The notes below the pieces were generated by a model. The model was not told where the DNA came from. It searched no databases and saw only the letters and a list, made by a program, of their open reading frames with translations. A DNA stretch of 64,000 nt from Providencia rettgeri (GTDB taxonomy: Bacteria > Pseudomonadota > Gammaproteobacteria > Enterobacterales > Enterobacteriaceae). The position numbers and the translations under genes are program-made. Below are positions 8,634 to 16,796 of the stretch, in pieces. The stretch is from positions 496,001 through 560,000 of the forward strand of contig NZ_CP017671.1 in the NCBI RefSeq assembly GCF_001874625.1, read 5' to 3'. Position 1 is the stretch's first letter; every line of letters begins with the position of its first letter.

Positions 8634-9479
8634 TTATTGTTTAAAAATGTTCACTTTTATGTCTCGAGGCGCCGCATAGTAGGGAGCTGATGTGACTAGC
8701 AACGGCACACCTATTTGGGCGAACTCTTCAATGGTTGTTAAATTAATTCCCCCTGCAATCGATAACTGGCAAGGAGAATGTTGCTGCTGTACGAGTTTTT
8801 GTAATTGCTGAATTTGGTCAGGTGGGAGTTTATCCAGTTGCACAATATCGGCCTGTGCCTCAATCGCCAAAACGGCCTGTTGGTAGTCATCGGCCTCAAC
8901 AATAATCAGTTTTTCGGGGGCGTTTTGGCGCAATGTTTTTACATGTGTATGCCAATCATCTGGTTGTTCAAGGCACTGCCGGTGGTTGGTGAATAACAAG
9001 ATACTTTCAGCACTACCTGCTCGATGAACAATAGCGCCCCCCGCCAAAATCGCAGTTAAGGCAAGGGGCTTAGTGTTTGGGATTGTTTTTCGCGTACAGG
9101 CTAGCTGTGCGTTAGGTTGATATTGTTTCAAGATACTGACCATTTGCTGAGTATAGTGACTCACACCACAACACCATTCGAGCACGTTTTGTGTGGCTTT
9201 CCAGCCCTGATGCAGGGCTTCAATAGGCCCAGTTGCACGAATTAGAATACTTTGAGGTTCAACGTGTTGGCCATCTTGAAAATGGCACTCACAACGGATA
9301 CCGAGTTTTTCTAACATGCGTTTGGCGATGTGGAGCCCACTAATACAGCCGCCGTGTTTAGAGGAAAATGTCATTACACCAAGTTGGGAGTGTAGCCCTA
9401 AGGCGCGAGTGGTCAGGTCGCCGTATTGGATATCATCCAACAGCAATTGGTCGATTAATGCATCAGGTAAATAAATCAT
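8634..9479 (-). CDS. modD: ModD, molybdenum-transport-associated NadC-like phosphoribosyltransferase homologue
   Basis: A 281-residue protein of the quinolinate phosphoribosyltransferase (NadC) fold: an N-terminal domain (~1-105) and a barrel with CTRKTIPNTK followed by GGAIVHRAGSAESILLF. The second motif differs from true NadC in the same way ModD proteins do. ModD genes accompany molybdate transport loci in several proteobacteria, but their reaction is unknown to me. The gene overlaps the methyltransferase by 4 bp and ends the ABC operon. Its location in a TonB/ABC import locus suggests it makes or modifies a metal-binding or carrier compound, which is speculative. Confidence 0.85.
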   Translation of the reverse strand: MIYLPDALIDQLLLDDIQYGDLTTRALGLHSQLGVMTFSSKHGGCISGLHIAKRMLEKLGIRCECHFQDGQHVEPQSILIRATGPIEALHQGWKATQNVLEWCCGVSHYTQQMVSILKQYQPNAQLACTRKTIPNTKPLALTAILAGGAIVHRAGSAESILLFTNHRQCLEQPDDWHTHVKTLRQNAPEKLIIVEADDYQQAVLAIEAQADIVQLDKLPPDQIQQLQKLVQQQHSPCQLSIAGGINLTTIEEFAQIGVPLLVTSAPYYAAPRDIKVNIFKQ

Positions 9480-10294
9480 AATGTTAAATCGGCCTCATCG
9501 ACAACATCCCATGAGACCATCGCCCAATCTCTTGATGGATAAGGAATTTTCTCACCTGACGCAGTTCGTGCATGATAGTAGTGATACAGAGCTTCTGTTT
9601 CTTGCGGCGTCATGTTTTTTAGTGACCAATTGACGCTATCGGCAAAGGCTTCAAAGCTATCAAAACCGCCTTGATTCGGGCTCTTAATAAAGTCTACACG
9701 GGCATTGATACCCATTTGGTGTAGGATATTCACTGCATAAATATAAGTTGGTAAACGTATTACTTCGCGACCAATTTCTCGAATAATATTTTCATCAATA
9801 AAGGTTGGGTTGATAGTATGAGTGGTGTAAACGCGCAGTTTTGTTTGGCGGTTGAGTTTTAGCAGCGCGGTTTTTAAATCATCCACTAATGTCGAACGGG
9901 AAGCGACGGCAATATCCACTTTAGGCAGAGTGTCCCAGTTATCTTCCCACGCTAATTTTTCAAAGTGGGCATTGGAAATGCCGAGCTCTTTTGCACGAAT
10001 TTTCGCCATTTCCAGCATGCCACCACTGTAATCAATACCAATGACCTCTTTGAATTGATTGGCGAGACACAGGCTAATAGAGCCTGGGCCACAGCCGACA
10101 TCCAGTAGGCTTTGAGCCCCAGTAAAATCCATTAACTCACGAAACTGAACCAAATATGGGTCATTTGGATTGGCACAATTTTGTGCCATTTGTTGAGCTT
10201 TTTTATCCCAATGCTCAGGTTCTTTACGGGTGCGTTGTGCCTGCTGCATATGTTGCTGGTACATTTTTGCGAAATCAATTTGGTTAATTAACAT
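9476..10294 (-). CDS. Class I SAM-dependent methyltransferase in the molybdenum-uptake operon
   Basis: A ~272-residue protein with a Rossmann methyltransferase core: motif I LLDVGCGPGSISLC (~63-76), then EVIGIDYSGGMLEMAK (acidic loop of motif II) and AWEDNWDTL. I start it at the ATG at 10294, preceded by AGGTCAGGG and 11 bp after the ABC ATPase stop; a TTG at 10312 is the alternative. It overlaps modD by ATGA. The substrate is unknown. Sitting between an ABC importer and modD, it may act on a small-molecule metal ligand, either making it or modifying it on import. Confidence 0.8.
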   Translation of the reverse strand: MLINQIDFAKMYQQHMQQAQRTRKEPEHWDKKAQQMAQNCANPNDPYLVQFRELMDFTGAQSLLDVGCGPGSISLCLANQFKEVIGIDYSGGMLEMAKIRAKELGISNAHFEKLAWEDNWDTLPKVDIAVASRSTLVDDLKTALLKLNRQTKLRVYTTHTINPTFIDENIIREIGREVIRLPTYIYAVNILHQMGINARVDFIKSPNQGGFDSFEAFADSVNWSLKNMTPQETEALYHYYHARTASGEKIPYPSRDWAMVSWDVVDEADLTL

Positions 10295-10305
10295 GATCCC
10301 TGACC

Positions 10306-11073
10306 TTAACAAGAAAATGATGATGGAAATTGGAAGTGAGCTTCAATACTTTGCTCATCCACATTATAAAGTGCTGCCAAGTTAGTAAGTGTTAACATAC
10401 TTTTTGATATCCCTTGCCTTGCTCTGTGTTGCTTATCAAGCAAGATAACATGGTCAGCGACCGCCGCAGCATGTTGTGGGTGGTGAGTTGACATCAATAT
10501 CGTCATACCATGGGATTTAAGCTTTTCAATTTGTTCAAGTAGGCGTATTTGGTTACCAAAATCAAGGCTAGCTGCAGGTTCATCCATAATTAAGAGTAAT
10601 GGCCTTTGTATCAAGGCTCTTGCTATCAATACTAACTGTTTTTCCCCCCCGCTCAATGTGCTGTACAGTCGAGTTGCAAGGTGTGGAATGCTGAGCCGCT
10701 CTAATTGTTGAAGTGCTAAGTTTTTTTCGGCATTACTGGGTACAGAAAATAATGAAATATGCGGGGTGAGCCCCATCATTACCATATCTAATACGTTGAA
10801 GGTGAAAGGGGTATCGTGTGCTTGAGGTACGTAAGCAATTACTTTCGCGATATCACGCTGTGATAGTGAATTTAGAGAGCGGTTATTCAGTGAAATATCA
10901 CCACTGATCGCGGGCAGCAAACCTAAGATGGTTTTCATTAGCGTTGTTTTGCCACACCCATTGGCTCCTAGTAGGCAGGTAATTTCTTTTTCAGGCAAAG
11001 AAAGATTGATGTCATCAATTATTGCAGTGTGATGATAACCAATAGCGACATTTTTTAGGGTCATAATACTCAT
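10306..11073 (-). CDS. ABC transporter ATP-binding protein (FecE/BtuD type)
   Basis: A 255-residue ATPase with Walker A GANGCGKTT (~36-44), Q-loop YVPQAHDTPF, signature LSGGEKQLV, Walker B LLLIMDEPAASLD and a switch His in STHHPQHA. It powers the FecCD-type permease encoded immediately upstream, which it overlaps by 4 bp. The subfamily imports iron-siderophores, cobalamin, haem and, in Haemophilus MolBCA, molybdate. The ModE-like operator in front of the operon favours the last. Confidence 0.93.
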   Translation of the reverse strand: MSIMTLKNVAIGYHHTAIIDDINLSLPEKEITCLLGANGCGKTTLMKTILGLLPAISGDISLNNRSLNSLSQRDIAKVIAYVPQAHDTPFTFNVLDMVMMGLTPHISLFSVPSNAEKNLALQQLERLSIPHLATRLYSTLSGGEKQLVLIARALIQRPLLLIMDEPAASLDFGNQIRLLEQIEKLKSHGMTILMSTHHPQHAAAVADHVILLDKQHRARQGISKSMLTLTNLAALYNVDEQSIEAHFQFPSSFSC

Positions 11074-12086
11074 TTAACCCGCCTAGTTTGTAATAATATA
11101 GCCAAAAAGAAGGGAGCGCCGACGGCAGAAGTTAAGATCCCTAATGGGAGTTCGATTGCTGCAATAGTCCGAGCTAGTGTATCAGTAATAAGCAGTAAGA
11201 TTGCCCCAATCGCCATTGAGGCAGGAAGCTGATAACGAAAGTTAGCACCCACTATCATTCGGGTGATATGCGGAACAATTAAGCCAATCCAGCCAATAAT
11301 TCCTGCGATAGAAACAGCACTCGCAGTGAGTAACGTGGCACAAATAATGAAAATGGCGCGTGTCAAACTGACATTGACCCCGAGACTTTTGGCTTCTTCA
11401 TCCGATAAGCTGAGTAAATTCATACGCCAACGCAATAGCAATAGTGGGATGATAGCAATGACCATGAGTGGCAAGACGGATATTAAGTCTTCTTGCGTAA
11501 TGGAAGATAGGCCGCCAAGTAGCCAAAATGTGATAGAAGGTAGTTGTGTATAGGGGTCTGCAAGGATTTTCATTAAAGAGATAGCGGAGCCACAAATAGC
11601 ACTGACCGCAACTCCGACGAGAACTAGCGAGAGGATTGGGTCATGTTGCCTTGCTAAGTGAGCAATAAAGCAAACTAAGGCAACGGTAATTAGGCCACCA
11701 ATAAACGCAAACAGCTGGATATAAAATAGTGATTGACCGAAGAATATCCCGATAACCGCCCCGACACCAGCCCCTGCGGAAACACCTAAAATATCAGGGG
11801 AAACTAAGGGGTTACGAAACATTCCTTGGTATGCAGCTCCTGCAATAGAAAGCCCACCACCAATTAAAATCGCGGCCAATGTACGAGGGAAGCGTATTTG
11901 CCAAAAAACTGTTTCATGACGAAGGTCGTTCAATGTTGTTTGTGATGAAAGTGGGTTCACAAGCAGGTGATAAAGCTCACTAAAAGTAAGTGAGTACTTA
12001 CCACTTGTAAGGGCAATAACCAAGCTGATAAGTAAAATAATAACTAATATGAAGGGTTTTGCGCCTTTATTAAGTCGTTCATTCAT
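11070..12086 (-). CDS. FecCD-family ABC transporter permease
   Basis: A 338-residue, highly hydrophobic protein of ~10 transmembrane helices. FecCD hallmarks include RFPRTLAAILIGGGLSIAGAAYQGMFRNPLVSPDILGVSAGA-type sequence near residues 67-110 and the IGWIGLIVPHITRM coupling region near residue 265. It forms a homodimeric type II importer channel with the downstream ATPase. It overlaps the binding-protein gene by 4 bp (ATGA). The family covers several metal chelates; the regulatory site points to molybdate or a related oxyanion complex. Confidence 0.93.
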   Translation of the reverse strand: MNERLNKGAKPFILVIILLISLVIALTSGKYSLTFSELYHLLVNPLSSQTTLNDLRHETVFWQIRFPRTLAAILIGGGLSIAGAAYQGMFRNPLVSPDILGVSAGAGVGAVIGIFFGQSLFYIQLFAFIGGLITVALVCFIAHLARQHDPILSLVLVGVAVSAICGSAISLMKILADPYTQLPSITFWLLGGLSSITQEDLISVLPLMVIAIIPLLLLRWRMNLLSLSDEEAKSLGVNVSLTRAIFIICATLLTASAVSIAGIIGWIGLIVPHITRMIVGANFRYQLPASMAIGAILLLITDTLARTIAAIELPLGILTSAVGAPFFLAILLQTRRVK

Positions 12087-13120
12087 GATTTTTCTATCAG
12101 CAAGTCAACTTGCTCCGGCGTTAAAGATGAATGATAAAAAAGCTCAAAATATTCGGTAATATCGGATTTAATGTGTATTGCGATATTTTTATCAAAATGA
12201 CTTTGTAATCGCCTCATGCCGAGTAGGCGGTTAATGCCTGGAGGCCCATCTAGCCAGCCGAATGGCATTCCACTGAATATAAGTAATTTATTGTTTTTAA
12301 TCGCATTTAAGCCTTTCCACAACGGGGAGGTTGTCATAAACCCAATGGCTTCTTCATATTGCGTTATAATGATATCTGGGTTCCATTGATATAGTTGTTC
12401 CATCGAAACTGTGGTAAGACCATGGAAGTTAGGAATATCTACAACATTATGTAACCCAAGCATTTCAATGGCTTCAGTATGAATTGAGCCTTTAGCACCG
12501 GTTTCTAAACCTTTTGCTCCGCGTGCAAGGTAAAAACTCAGTGGTTTTTGTCGGTTTTTACTCGCAAATGAAATCGCATCATCTAGGTATCGCTGAGCAA
12601 GGTGGCTGAGCTTTTGGGCTTGTGGAATGGCACCAAGGATTTCACCTAGCTGAGTGAGTTGTTGCGGTGAGTTTTGTAGCCCCCCAGAGATTAATAAATA
12701 AGGAATATTTGTTTGTTTGGCGACTTTCTCTCCTTGTGAGCGATAAGTTTCGTCTATATTTCCAGTGTCAATAATTAGGTCTGGGTTATAGGACAACAGT
12801 TGTTCAAGGGATAATGTGCTACCACGACCCGCTAAACGGCCATAAACAGGTAATTCAAGCCACTGTGGAGCGAAAAGGCCAGTTTGCCCTTTTTTTAGGG
12901 AGATAGAAGCGAACCCGACCATTTTTTCAGGGGCAAGTGCAAACAGTAATAAGTCTGAAGGTGGGCCTGAACTTATTACCCGTTGAATATTATTTGGCGC
13001 GGGGAGTTTACCAAATAGGGCTTGTTCAACTTTATAACGAGTTTGTGCAAAACTCGGTAAGCTGTAAAAAGTAGCGAGAACGGCACTCAATTTAATAAAA
13101 TGCCTACGATTTATGGCCAT
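12083..13120 (-). CDS. Periplasmic substrate-binding protein (BtuF/FepB/MolA type) with Tat-like signal
   Basis: A 345-residue class III binding protein: N-lobe with GPPSDLLLFALAPEKMVGFA, a helical backbone and a C-lobe with WNPDIIITQYEEA. The N-terminus MAINRRHFIKLSAVLA has a twin-arginine pattern (Arg5-Arg6, then FIK), so Tat export of a folded protein is likely. It is the first gene of the five-gene ABC-methyltransferase-modD operon. No good Shine-Dalgarno precedes the ATG. The predicted transcription start is only ~25 nt upstream, inside or next to the ModE-like site, so translation may use a short leader. Confidence 0.88.
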   Translation of the reverse strand: MAINRRHFIKLSAVLATFYSLPSFAQTRYKVEQALFGKLPAPNNIQRVISSGPPSDLLLFALAPEKMVGFASISLKKGQTGLFAPQWLELPVYGRLAGRGSTLSLEQLLSYNPDLIIDTGNIDETYRSQGEKVAKQTNIPYLLISGGLQNSPQQLTQLGEILGAIPQAQKLSHLAQRYLDDAISFASKNRQKPLSFYLARGAKGLETGAKGSIHTEAIEMLGLHNVVDIPNFHGLTTVSMEQLYQWNPDIIITQYEEAIGFMTTSPLWKGLNAIKNNKLLIFSGMPFGWLDGPPGINRLLGMRRLQSHFDKNIAIHIKSDITEYFELFYHSSLTPEQVDLLIEKS

Positions 13121-13138
13121 ATTTAAATTTAATCTATT

Positions 13139-13181
13139 CGTTATGATAATAATTATATAACGCGGAAATTAACGGAGTCAT
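13139..13181 (-). promoter_or_regulatory. Promoter with ModE-like operator for the ABC/modD operon
   Basis: A 24-bp ModE-type inverted repeat (13139-13162; half-sites CGTTATGAT and TATATAACG, 6-bp spacer) contains a perfect -10 TATAAT on the minus strand (13157-13152). A weak -35 ATGACT lies 18 bp further upstream (13181-13176). The operator covers the -10, as expected for repression by ModE when molybdate is plentiful. The start codon is 18 bp downstream of the repeat. Confidence 0.72.
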
Positions 13182-13319
13182 GATAGAGAGTCAACCACAA
13201 AAATGGCGTTCTTAGGAAAAATCGACGTTTATGTGATGTGAATCAGCAACAAAGATTGCTATCCAGCAAAAGATCGCAGAACATAGCACCGTTAACGAAT
13301 GGGATATCACTTTGGAATT

Positions 13320-14315
13320 ATGAAGAAAAAAAGACCTTCTTTGCAGGATGTTGCCGACCAAGTTGGCGTGACAAAAATGACGGTGAGCCGTTTTTTACGA
13401 AACCCAGAGCAAGTTTCGGAATCTCTGCGTGAAAAAATTGCTCAAGCTGTTGAAATATCAGGGTATATACCTAATAAAGCTCCTGATATATTGTCAAATG
13501 CAACAAGCCATGCAATTGGGGTGCTATTACCTTCATTGACCAACCAAGTTTTTGCTGAGGTGATCCGAGGTATCGAGGCAGTCACTGACTGTCATGGTTA
13601 TCAAACGATGCTGGCACACTATGGCTATTTGCCCGAAAAAGAAGAGGAGCGGCTGATGTCGTTACTTTCTTATAATATCGATGGGGTGATTTTAGCTGAG
13701 CGTACCCATACGGAACGGACGCTTCGCATGCTGAAAACTTCAGGGATCCCTGTGGTTGAAATTATGGATAGCGTTTCCCCTTGTTTAGATACTGCCGTGG
13801 GGATTGATAACTTTGAAGCTTCCCGCCAAATGACTCAAGCGATGCTCGAACGCGGTTGTCGTCATGTTGTGTATTTGGGGGCAAGGCACGATGAGCGTAC
13901 GTTTATTCGTTTAAAAGGCTATGAGCAAGCAATGTTGGATGCCAACCTTGAGCCGCGTAATCTGATGACAGAAGCCAGTTCATCATATTCACTAGGTGCT
14001 CAATTATTGCATGAGTGTCGCGCTAAGTACCCTGATACCGATGGCTTATTTTGTACTAATGATGACTTGGCTATAGGCGCTATTTTTGAATGCCAGCGCT
14101 TAGGTATTCAAATTCCGGAAGACCTTGCCATCTCGGGGTTCCATGGTCACGATGTGGGGCAAGTCATGACACCGAAATTAGCCAGTATTTTGACGCCAAG
14201 GGACCTTATGGGGCGAAAAGCCGCAGAAGTGTTGCTGGCGAGAATGTCAGGGAATAAGCTGACGGAGACACATTTTGATGTGGGGTTTTCTCTACTCACG
14301 GGCGAGAGCATCTAA
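13320..14315 (+). CDS. gntR: GntR, LacI-family gluconate repressor
   Basis: A 331-residue repressor closely resembling E. coli GntR: helix-turn-helix LQDVADQVGVTKMTVSRFLRNPEQVS (~7-32), hinge YIPNKAPDILSNATS, and a periplasmic-binding-protein-like effector domain with GFHGHDVGQVM. I place the start at MKKKRPS rather than 21 bp upstream, because this matches the known GntR N-terminus. It lies upstream of gntK and gntU, whose promoter carries two GntR-type operators. It should release DNA on binding gluconate. Confidence 0.95.
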   Translation: MKKKRPSLQDVADQVGVTKMTVSRFLRNPEQVSESLREKIAQAVEISGYIPNKAPDILSNATSHAIGVLLPSLTNQVFAEVIRGIEAVTDCHGYQTMLAHYGYLPEKEEERLMSLLSYNIDGVILAERTHTERTLRMLKTSGIPVVEIMDSVSPCLDTAVGIDNFEASRQMTQAMLERGCRHVVYLGARHDERTFIRLKGYEQAMLDANLEPRNLMTEASSSYSLGAQLLHECRAKYPDTDGLFCTNDDLAIGAIFECQRLGIQIPEDLAISGFHGHDVGQVMTPKLASILTPRDLMGRKAAEVLLARMSGNKLTETHFDVGFSLLTGESI

Positions 14316-14348
14316 TTATTTCCTGTCATACTTCAAATTATAGGGGTG

Positions 14349-14440
14349 TTGGCTGCTTTCGGCTACTCAGGTCACATACTTATGTATGCTCCCTGAGATA
14401 TCCTCAATTTGCCGCCTACCTCTAATTCGAATTATTTAGG
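14349..14440. repeat. Intergenic palindromic repeat, copy 1
   Basis: About 92 bp running from TTGGCTGC to AATTATTTAGG. The core is an interrupted palindrome (CTCAGG, CACATAC, TTAT, GTATG, CCTGAG), followed by TTTGCCGCCTA. A second, diverged copy follows at 14499-14589. The core is complementary with changes in both arms between copies, as expected for a folded RNA or DNA element. It resembles the dispersed intergenic repeats of enterobacteria, but I cannot name the family. Confidence 0.7.
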
Positions 14441-14498
14441 GAAATAGTGTGGTTTAATATAGCCTTAAAGCTAAATTTCGGCGTATGCACTAAAAGTA

Positions 14499-14589
14499 TT
14501 GGCTGCACTCACCAACCCTAGTCACATACCGGAGTATGCTCCTAGGGCTTGGCTCGTTTGCCGCCTAGCGACACCACGAATTATTTAGA
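14499..14589. repeat. Intergenic palindromic repeat, copy 2
   Basis: About 91 bp in the same orientation as copy 1, with shared blocks TTGGCTGC, GTCACATAC-N4-GTATGCTCC, TTTGCCGCCTA and GAATTATTTAG. The palindrome arms here are CCCTAG and CTAGGG instead of CTCAGG and CCTGAG, which are compensatory differences that preserve pairing. It sits between gntR and the gntK promoter. Confidence 0.7.
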
Positions 14590-14694
14590 TGAATATTAAA
14601 GATGGGTTAATTGAAATTTAAAATAAAACATACTTTTAAATTTCTATATTGTTAGTGCCTCTTTTTTCTTTGCCTATCTTCACTAAACTCAGAT

Positions 14695-14710
14695 TGAGAT
14701 AATCATCACA
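14695..14710 (+). promoter_or_regulatory. Candidate CRP-cAMP site for gntKU
   Basis: TGAGA-N6-TCACA matches the CRP consensus TGTGA-N6-TCACA at 9 of 10 positions. Its centre lies about 70 bp upstream of the predicted transcription start, a standard class I activation distance, in keeping with catabolite control of gluconate uptake. Confidence 0.55.
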
Positions 14711-14737
14711 GATCTGTTCTCTTCTTCGCCAATTTGA

Positions 14738-14794
14738 TTGCTAAATAAATCCTCACTGCTGATAATGTTACCCGTAACTTGTTACCGGTAACAT
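14738..14794 (+). promoter_or_regulatory. gntKU promoter with tandem GntR operators
   Basis: A -35 TTGCTA (14738-14743) and -10 GATAAT (14761-14766) are separated by 17 bp. Two overlapping 16-bp palindromes follow: ATGTTACCCGTAACTT (14765-14780) and TTGTTACCGGTAACAT (14779-14794). They match the GntR operator ATGTTA-N4-TAACAT. Repressor on these sites would cover the -10 and the start site. Confidence 0.85.
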
Positions 14795-14845
14795 AACGGT
14801 ATTAATTAAAAGCCAGAATAATTTTGAATGCCTGAGGAGTTTCCT

Positions 14846-15388
14846 ATGAGTGATACCCAACAACAAAACTATGCATTTGTACTAATGGGGGTATCGGGTA
14901 GCGGTAAATCTGCAGTAGCAAATGGCGTTGCTCAGGAATTACATGCCGCCTTTCTTGATGGCGACTTTCTGCACCCTAAAGCAAATATTTTAAAAATGGC
15001 ATCGGGTCATGCGCTAAATGATGATGACCGCCAACCTTGGTTAGTCGCATTAAACCAGGCAATTTTTGCTATGCAGAGAACAAATTCTATTTCTTTAGTT
15101 GTATGTTCAGCATTAAAGAAAAAATATCGAGATATATTAAGAGAAGACAATAAAAATTTATTTTTTATCTACTTAAAAGGGGATTCAGAGGTTATTGAAG
15201 AAAGATTAAAAGCCCGTAAAGGGCATTTCTTCAAACCTGAAATGTTAAAAACACAATTTGCAGCCTTAGAAGAACCCAATGCAGCGGAAACTGATGTTCA
15301 TATAGTTGATATTCGCCAAACTCTTGAAGATGTCATCGGTAATACCTGCTTAACGATTAAACAAATTGTCGCGGGAGAAAAATCATGA
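14846..15388 (+). CDS. gntK: Gluconokinase
   Basis: A 180-residue P-loop kinase phosphorylating D-gluconate to 6-phosphogluconate. Visible motifs are Walker A GVSGSGKS (~15-22), the substrate segment FLDGDFLHPKANILKMASGHALNDDDRQPW and VCSALKKKYRDILR. I start it at the ATG preceded by GAGGAG five to six bases upstream; the ATG 18 bp earlier lacks a ribosome site. It overlaps the permease gene by 4 bp (ATGA), so uptake and phosphorylation are co-expressed. Confidence 0.95.
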   Translation: MSDTQQQNYAFVLMGVSGSGKSAVANGVAQELHAAFLDGDFLHPKANILKMASGHALNDDDRQPWLVALNQAIFAMQRTNSISLVVCSALKKKYRDILREDNKNLFFIYLKGDSEVIEERLKARKGHFFKPEMLKTQFAALEEPNAAETDVHIVDIRQTLEDVIGNTCLTIKQIVAGEKS

Positions 15389-16740
15389 GCACGGTTGAGA
15401 CGCTTAGCACATTAACATTGGTACTCACAGCGGTTGGCTCGGTAGTTTTATTACTGTTTTTAGTCATGTATGCACGCCTACATGCTTTTGTTGCACTGAT
15501 GATAGTGTCAATTGGTGCAGGGTTGTTTTCAGGAATGCCAGTTCAACAAATAACCGAGACGATGCAAAAAGGAATGGCTGGGACTCTAGGTTTCCTTGCT
15601 ATTGTTGTGGCATTAGGGGCAATGTTTGGCAAAATCCTGCATGAAACAGGGGCATTAGATCAGGTTGCGAATAAGTTACTTAACCTTTTCGGTGAGAAAC
15701 ATGCGCACTATGCGGTAGGTATCGCAGGGTTAATTTGTGCACTGCCATTATTTTTTGATGTCGCCATAGTGCTGTTAATCGGTGTGGTATTTGCAGTGGC
15801 AAATCGAACTGGGCATAACGTTGTCCGTTTAGCTATCCCATTATTTGCTGGGGTTGCTGCCGCTGCGGCATTCTTGTTGCCTGGGCCGACACCGATGCTG
15901 GTTGCTTCACAAATGGGCGCAGATTATGGCTGGATGATTCTCATTGGTCTATGTGCTGCAATTCCTAGTATGATCCTAGCGGGTCCTCTATATGGGCGAT
16001 TTATTAGCCAGTTTGTACACATTGATATTCCTGCGGATTATAAAGCACCAAATACAGAACATGGCAAAATGCCAAGTTTTGGGTTCAGCTTATGTTTAGT
16101 GTTATTTCCATTAGTTTTGGTGGGTTTAAAAACAATTGGGACTCATTTTGTTGAGAAAGGCTCAACTCTGGAACATTGGCTCGAATTTATTGGTCATCCT
16201 TTCACTGCTTTATTACTTGCATGCTTGCTTGCCATATATGGTTTAGGTTTCCGTTATGGTATGAATAAAGAAAAATTGATGGAAGTTTGTTCTGCGGCGA
16301 TCCAGCCTGCGGGGATTATCCTGTTGGTGACTGGGGCTGGTGGTGTTTTCAAACAAATTCTTGTGGATTCAGGTGTTGGTCCAGCGCTAGGGGATTCGCT
16401 AATCGGCGCGGGTTTACCTATTGCGGTAGCCTGTTTTGTTTTAGCGGGTGCTGTACGTGTTATCCAAGGTTCTGCAACGGTTGCGTGCTTAACAGCGGTA
16501 GGTTTAGTTTTACCCGTTATCAGTGAATTAGGGTATTCAGGTGCGCAGCTTGCTGCTTTATCAATCTGTATTTCCGGTGGTTCATTGATTTTAAGTCATG
16601 TTAATGACTCAGGTTTCTGGTTGTTTGGTAAATTTACTGGTGCAACTGAAGCGCAGACTCTAAAAACGTGGACGGTAATGGAAACTATCTTAGGGACGAC
16701 GGGCGCCATTGTCGGTATGATTTTCTTCGTTTTCTTGTAA
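15385..16740 (+). CDS. gntU: Gluconate permease, GntU type
   Basis: A 451-residue GntP-family H+-symporter with ~12 membrane segments. The sequence follows E. coli GntU nearly throughout, including MAGTLGFLAIVVALGAMFGKILHETGA, PLFAGVAAAAAFLLPGPTPMLVASQMGAD, the GSATVACLTAVGL motif and SHVNDSGFWLFGKFTGATEAQTLKTW. GntU orthology is favoured over GntT because of these blocks and the gntK-gntU coupling. It should supply gluconate for the Entner-Doudoroff or pentose-phosphate route. Confidence 0.93.
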   Translation: MSTVETLSTLTLVLTAVGSVVLLLFLVMYARLHAFVALMIVSIGAGLFSGMPVQQITETMQKGMAGTLGFLAIVVALGAMFGKILHETGALDQVANKLLNLFGEKHAHYAVGIAGLICALPLFFDVAIVLLIGVVFAVANRTGHNVVRLAIPLFAGVAAAAAFLLPGPTPMLVASQMGADYGWMILIGLCAAIPSMILAGPLYGRFISQFVHIDIPADYKAPNTEHGKMPSFGFSLCLVLFPLVLVGLKTIGTHFVEKGSTLEHWLEFIGHPFTALLLACLLAIYGLGFRYGMNKEKLMEVCSAAIQPAGIILLVTGAGGVFKQILVDSGVGPALGDSLIGAGLPIAVACFVLAGAVRVIQGSATVACLTAVGLVLPVISELGYSGAQLAALSICISGGSLILSHVNDSGFWLFGKFTGATEAQTLKTWTVMETILGTTGAIVGMIFFVFL

Positions 16741-16758
16741 TTTTTTAGGTATAAAAAC

Positions 16759-16789
16759 AAAGGTCAGCTTTAATCGGCTGACCTTTTTG
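16759..16789. terminator. Bidirectional terminator between gntU and the SGNH operon
   Basis: A 10-bp stem (AAAGGTCAGC with GCTGACCTTT, 8-nt loop) is followed by TTT on the + strand and preceded by an A-rich run that gives U residues on the other strand. It separates two convergent transcription units. Confidence 0.85.
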
Positions 16790-16796
16790 CTTTTCG

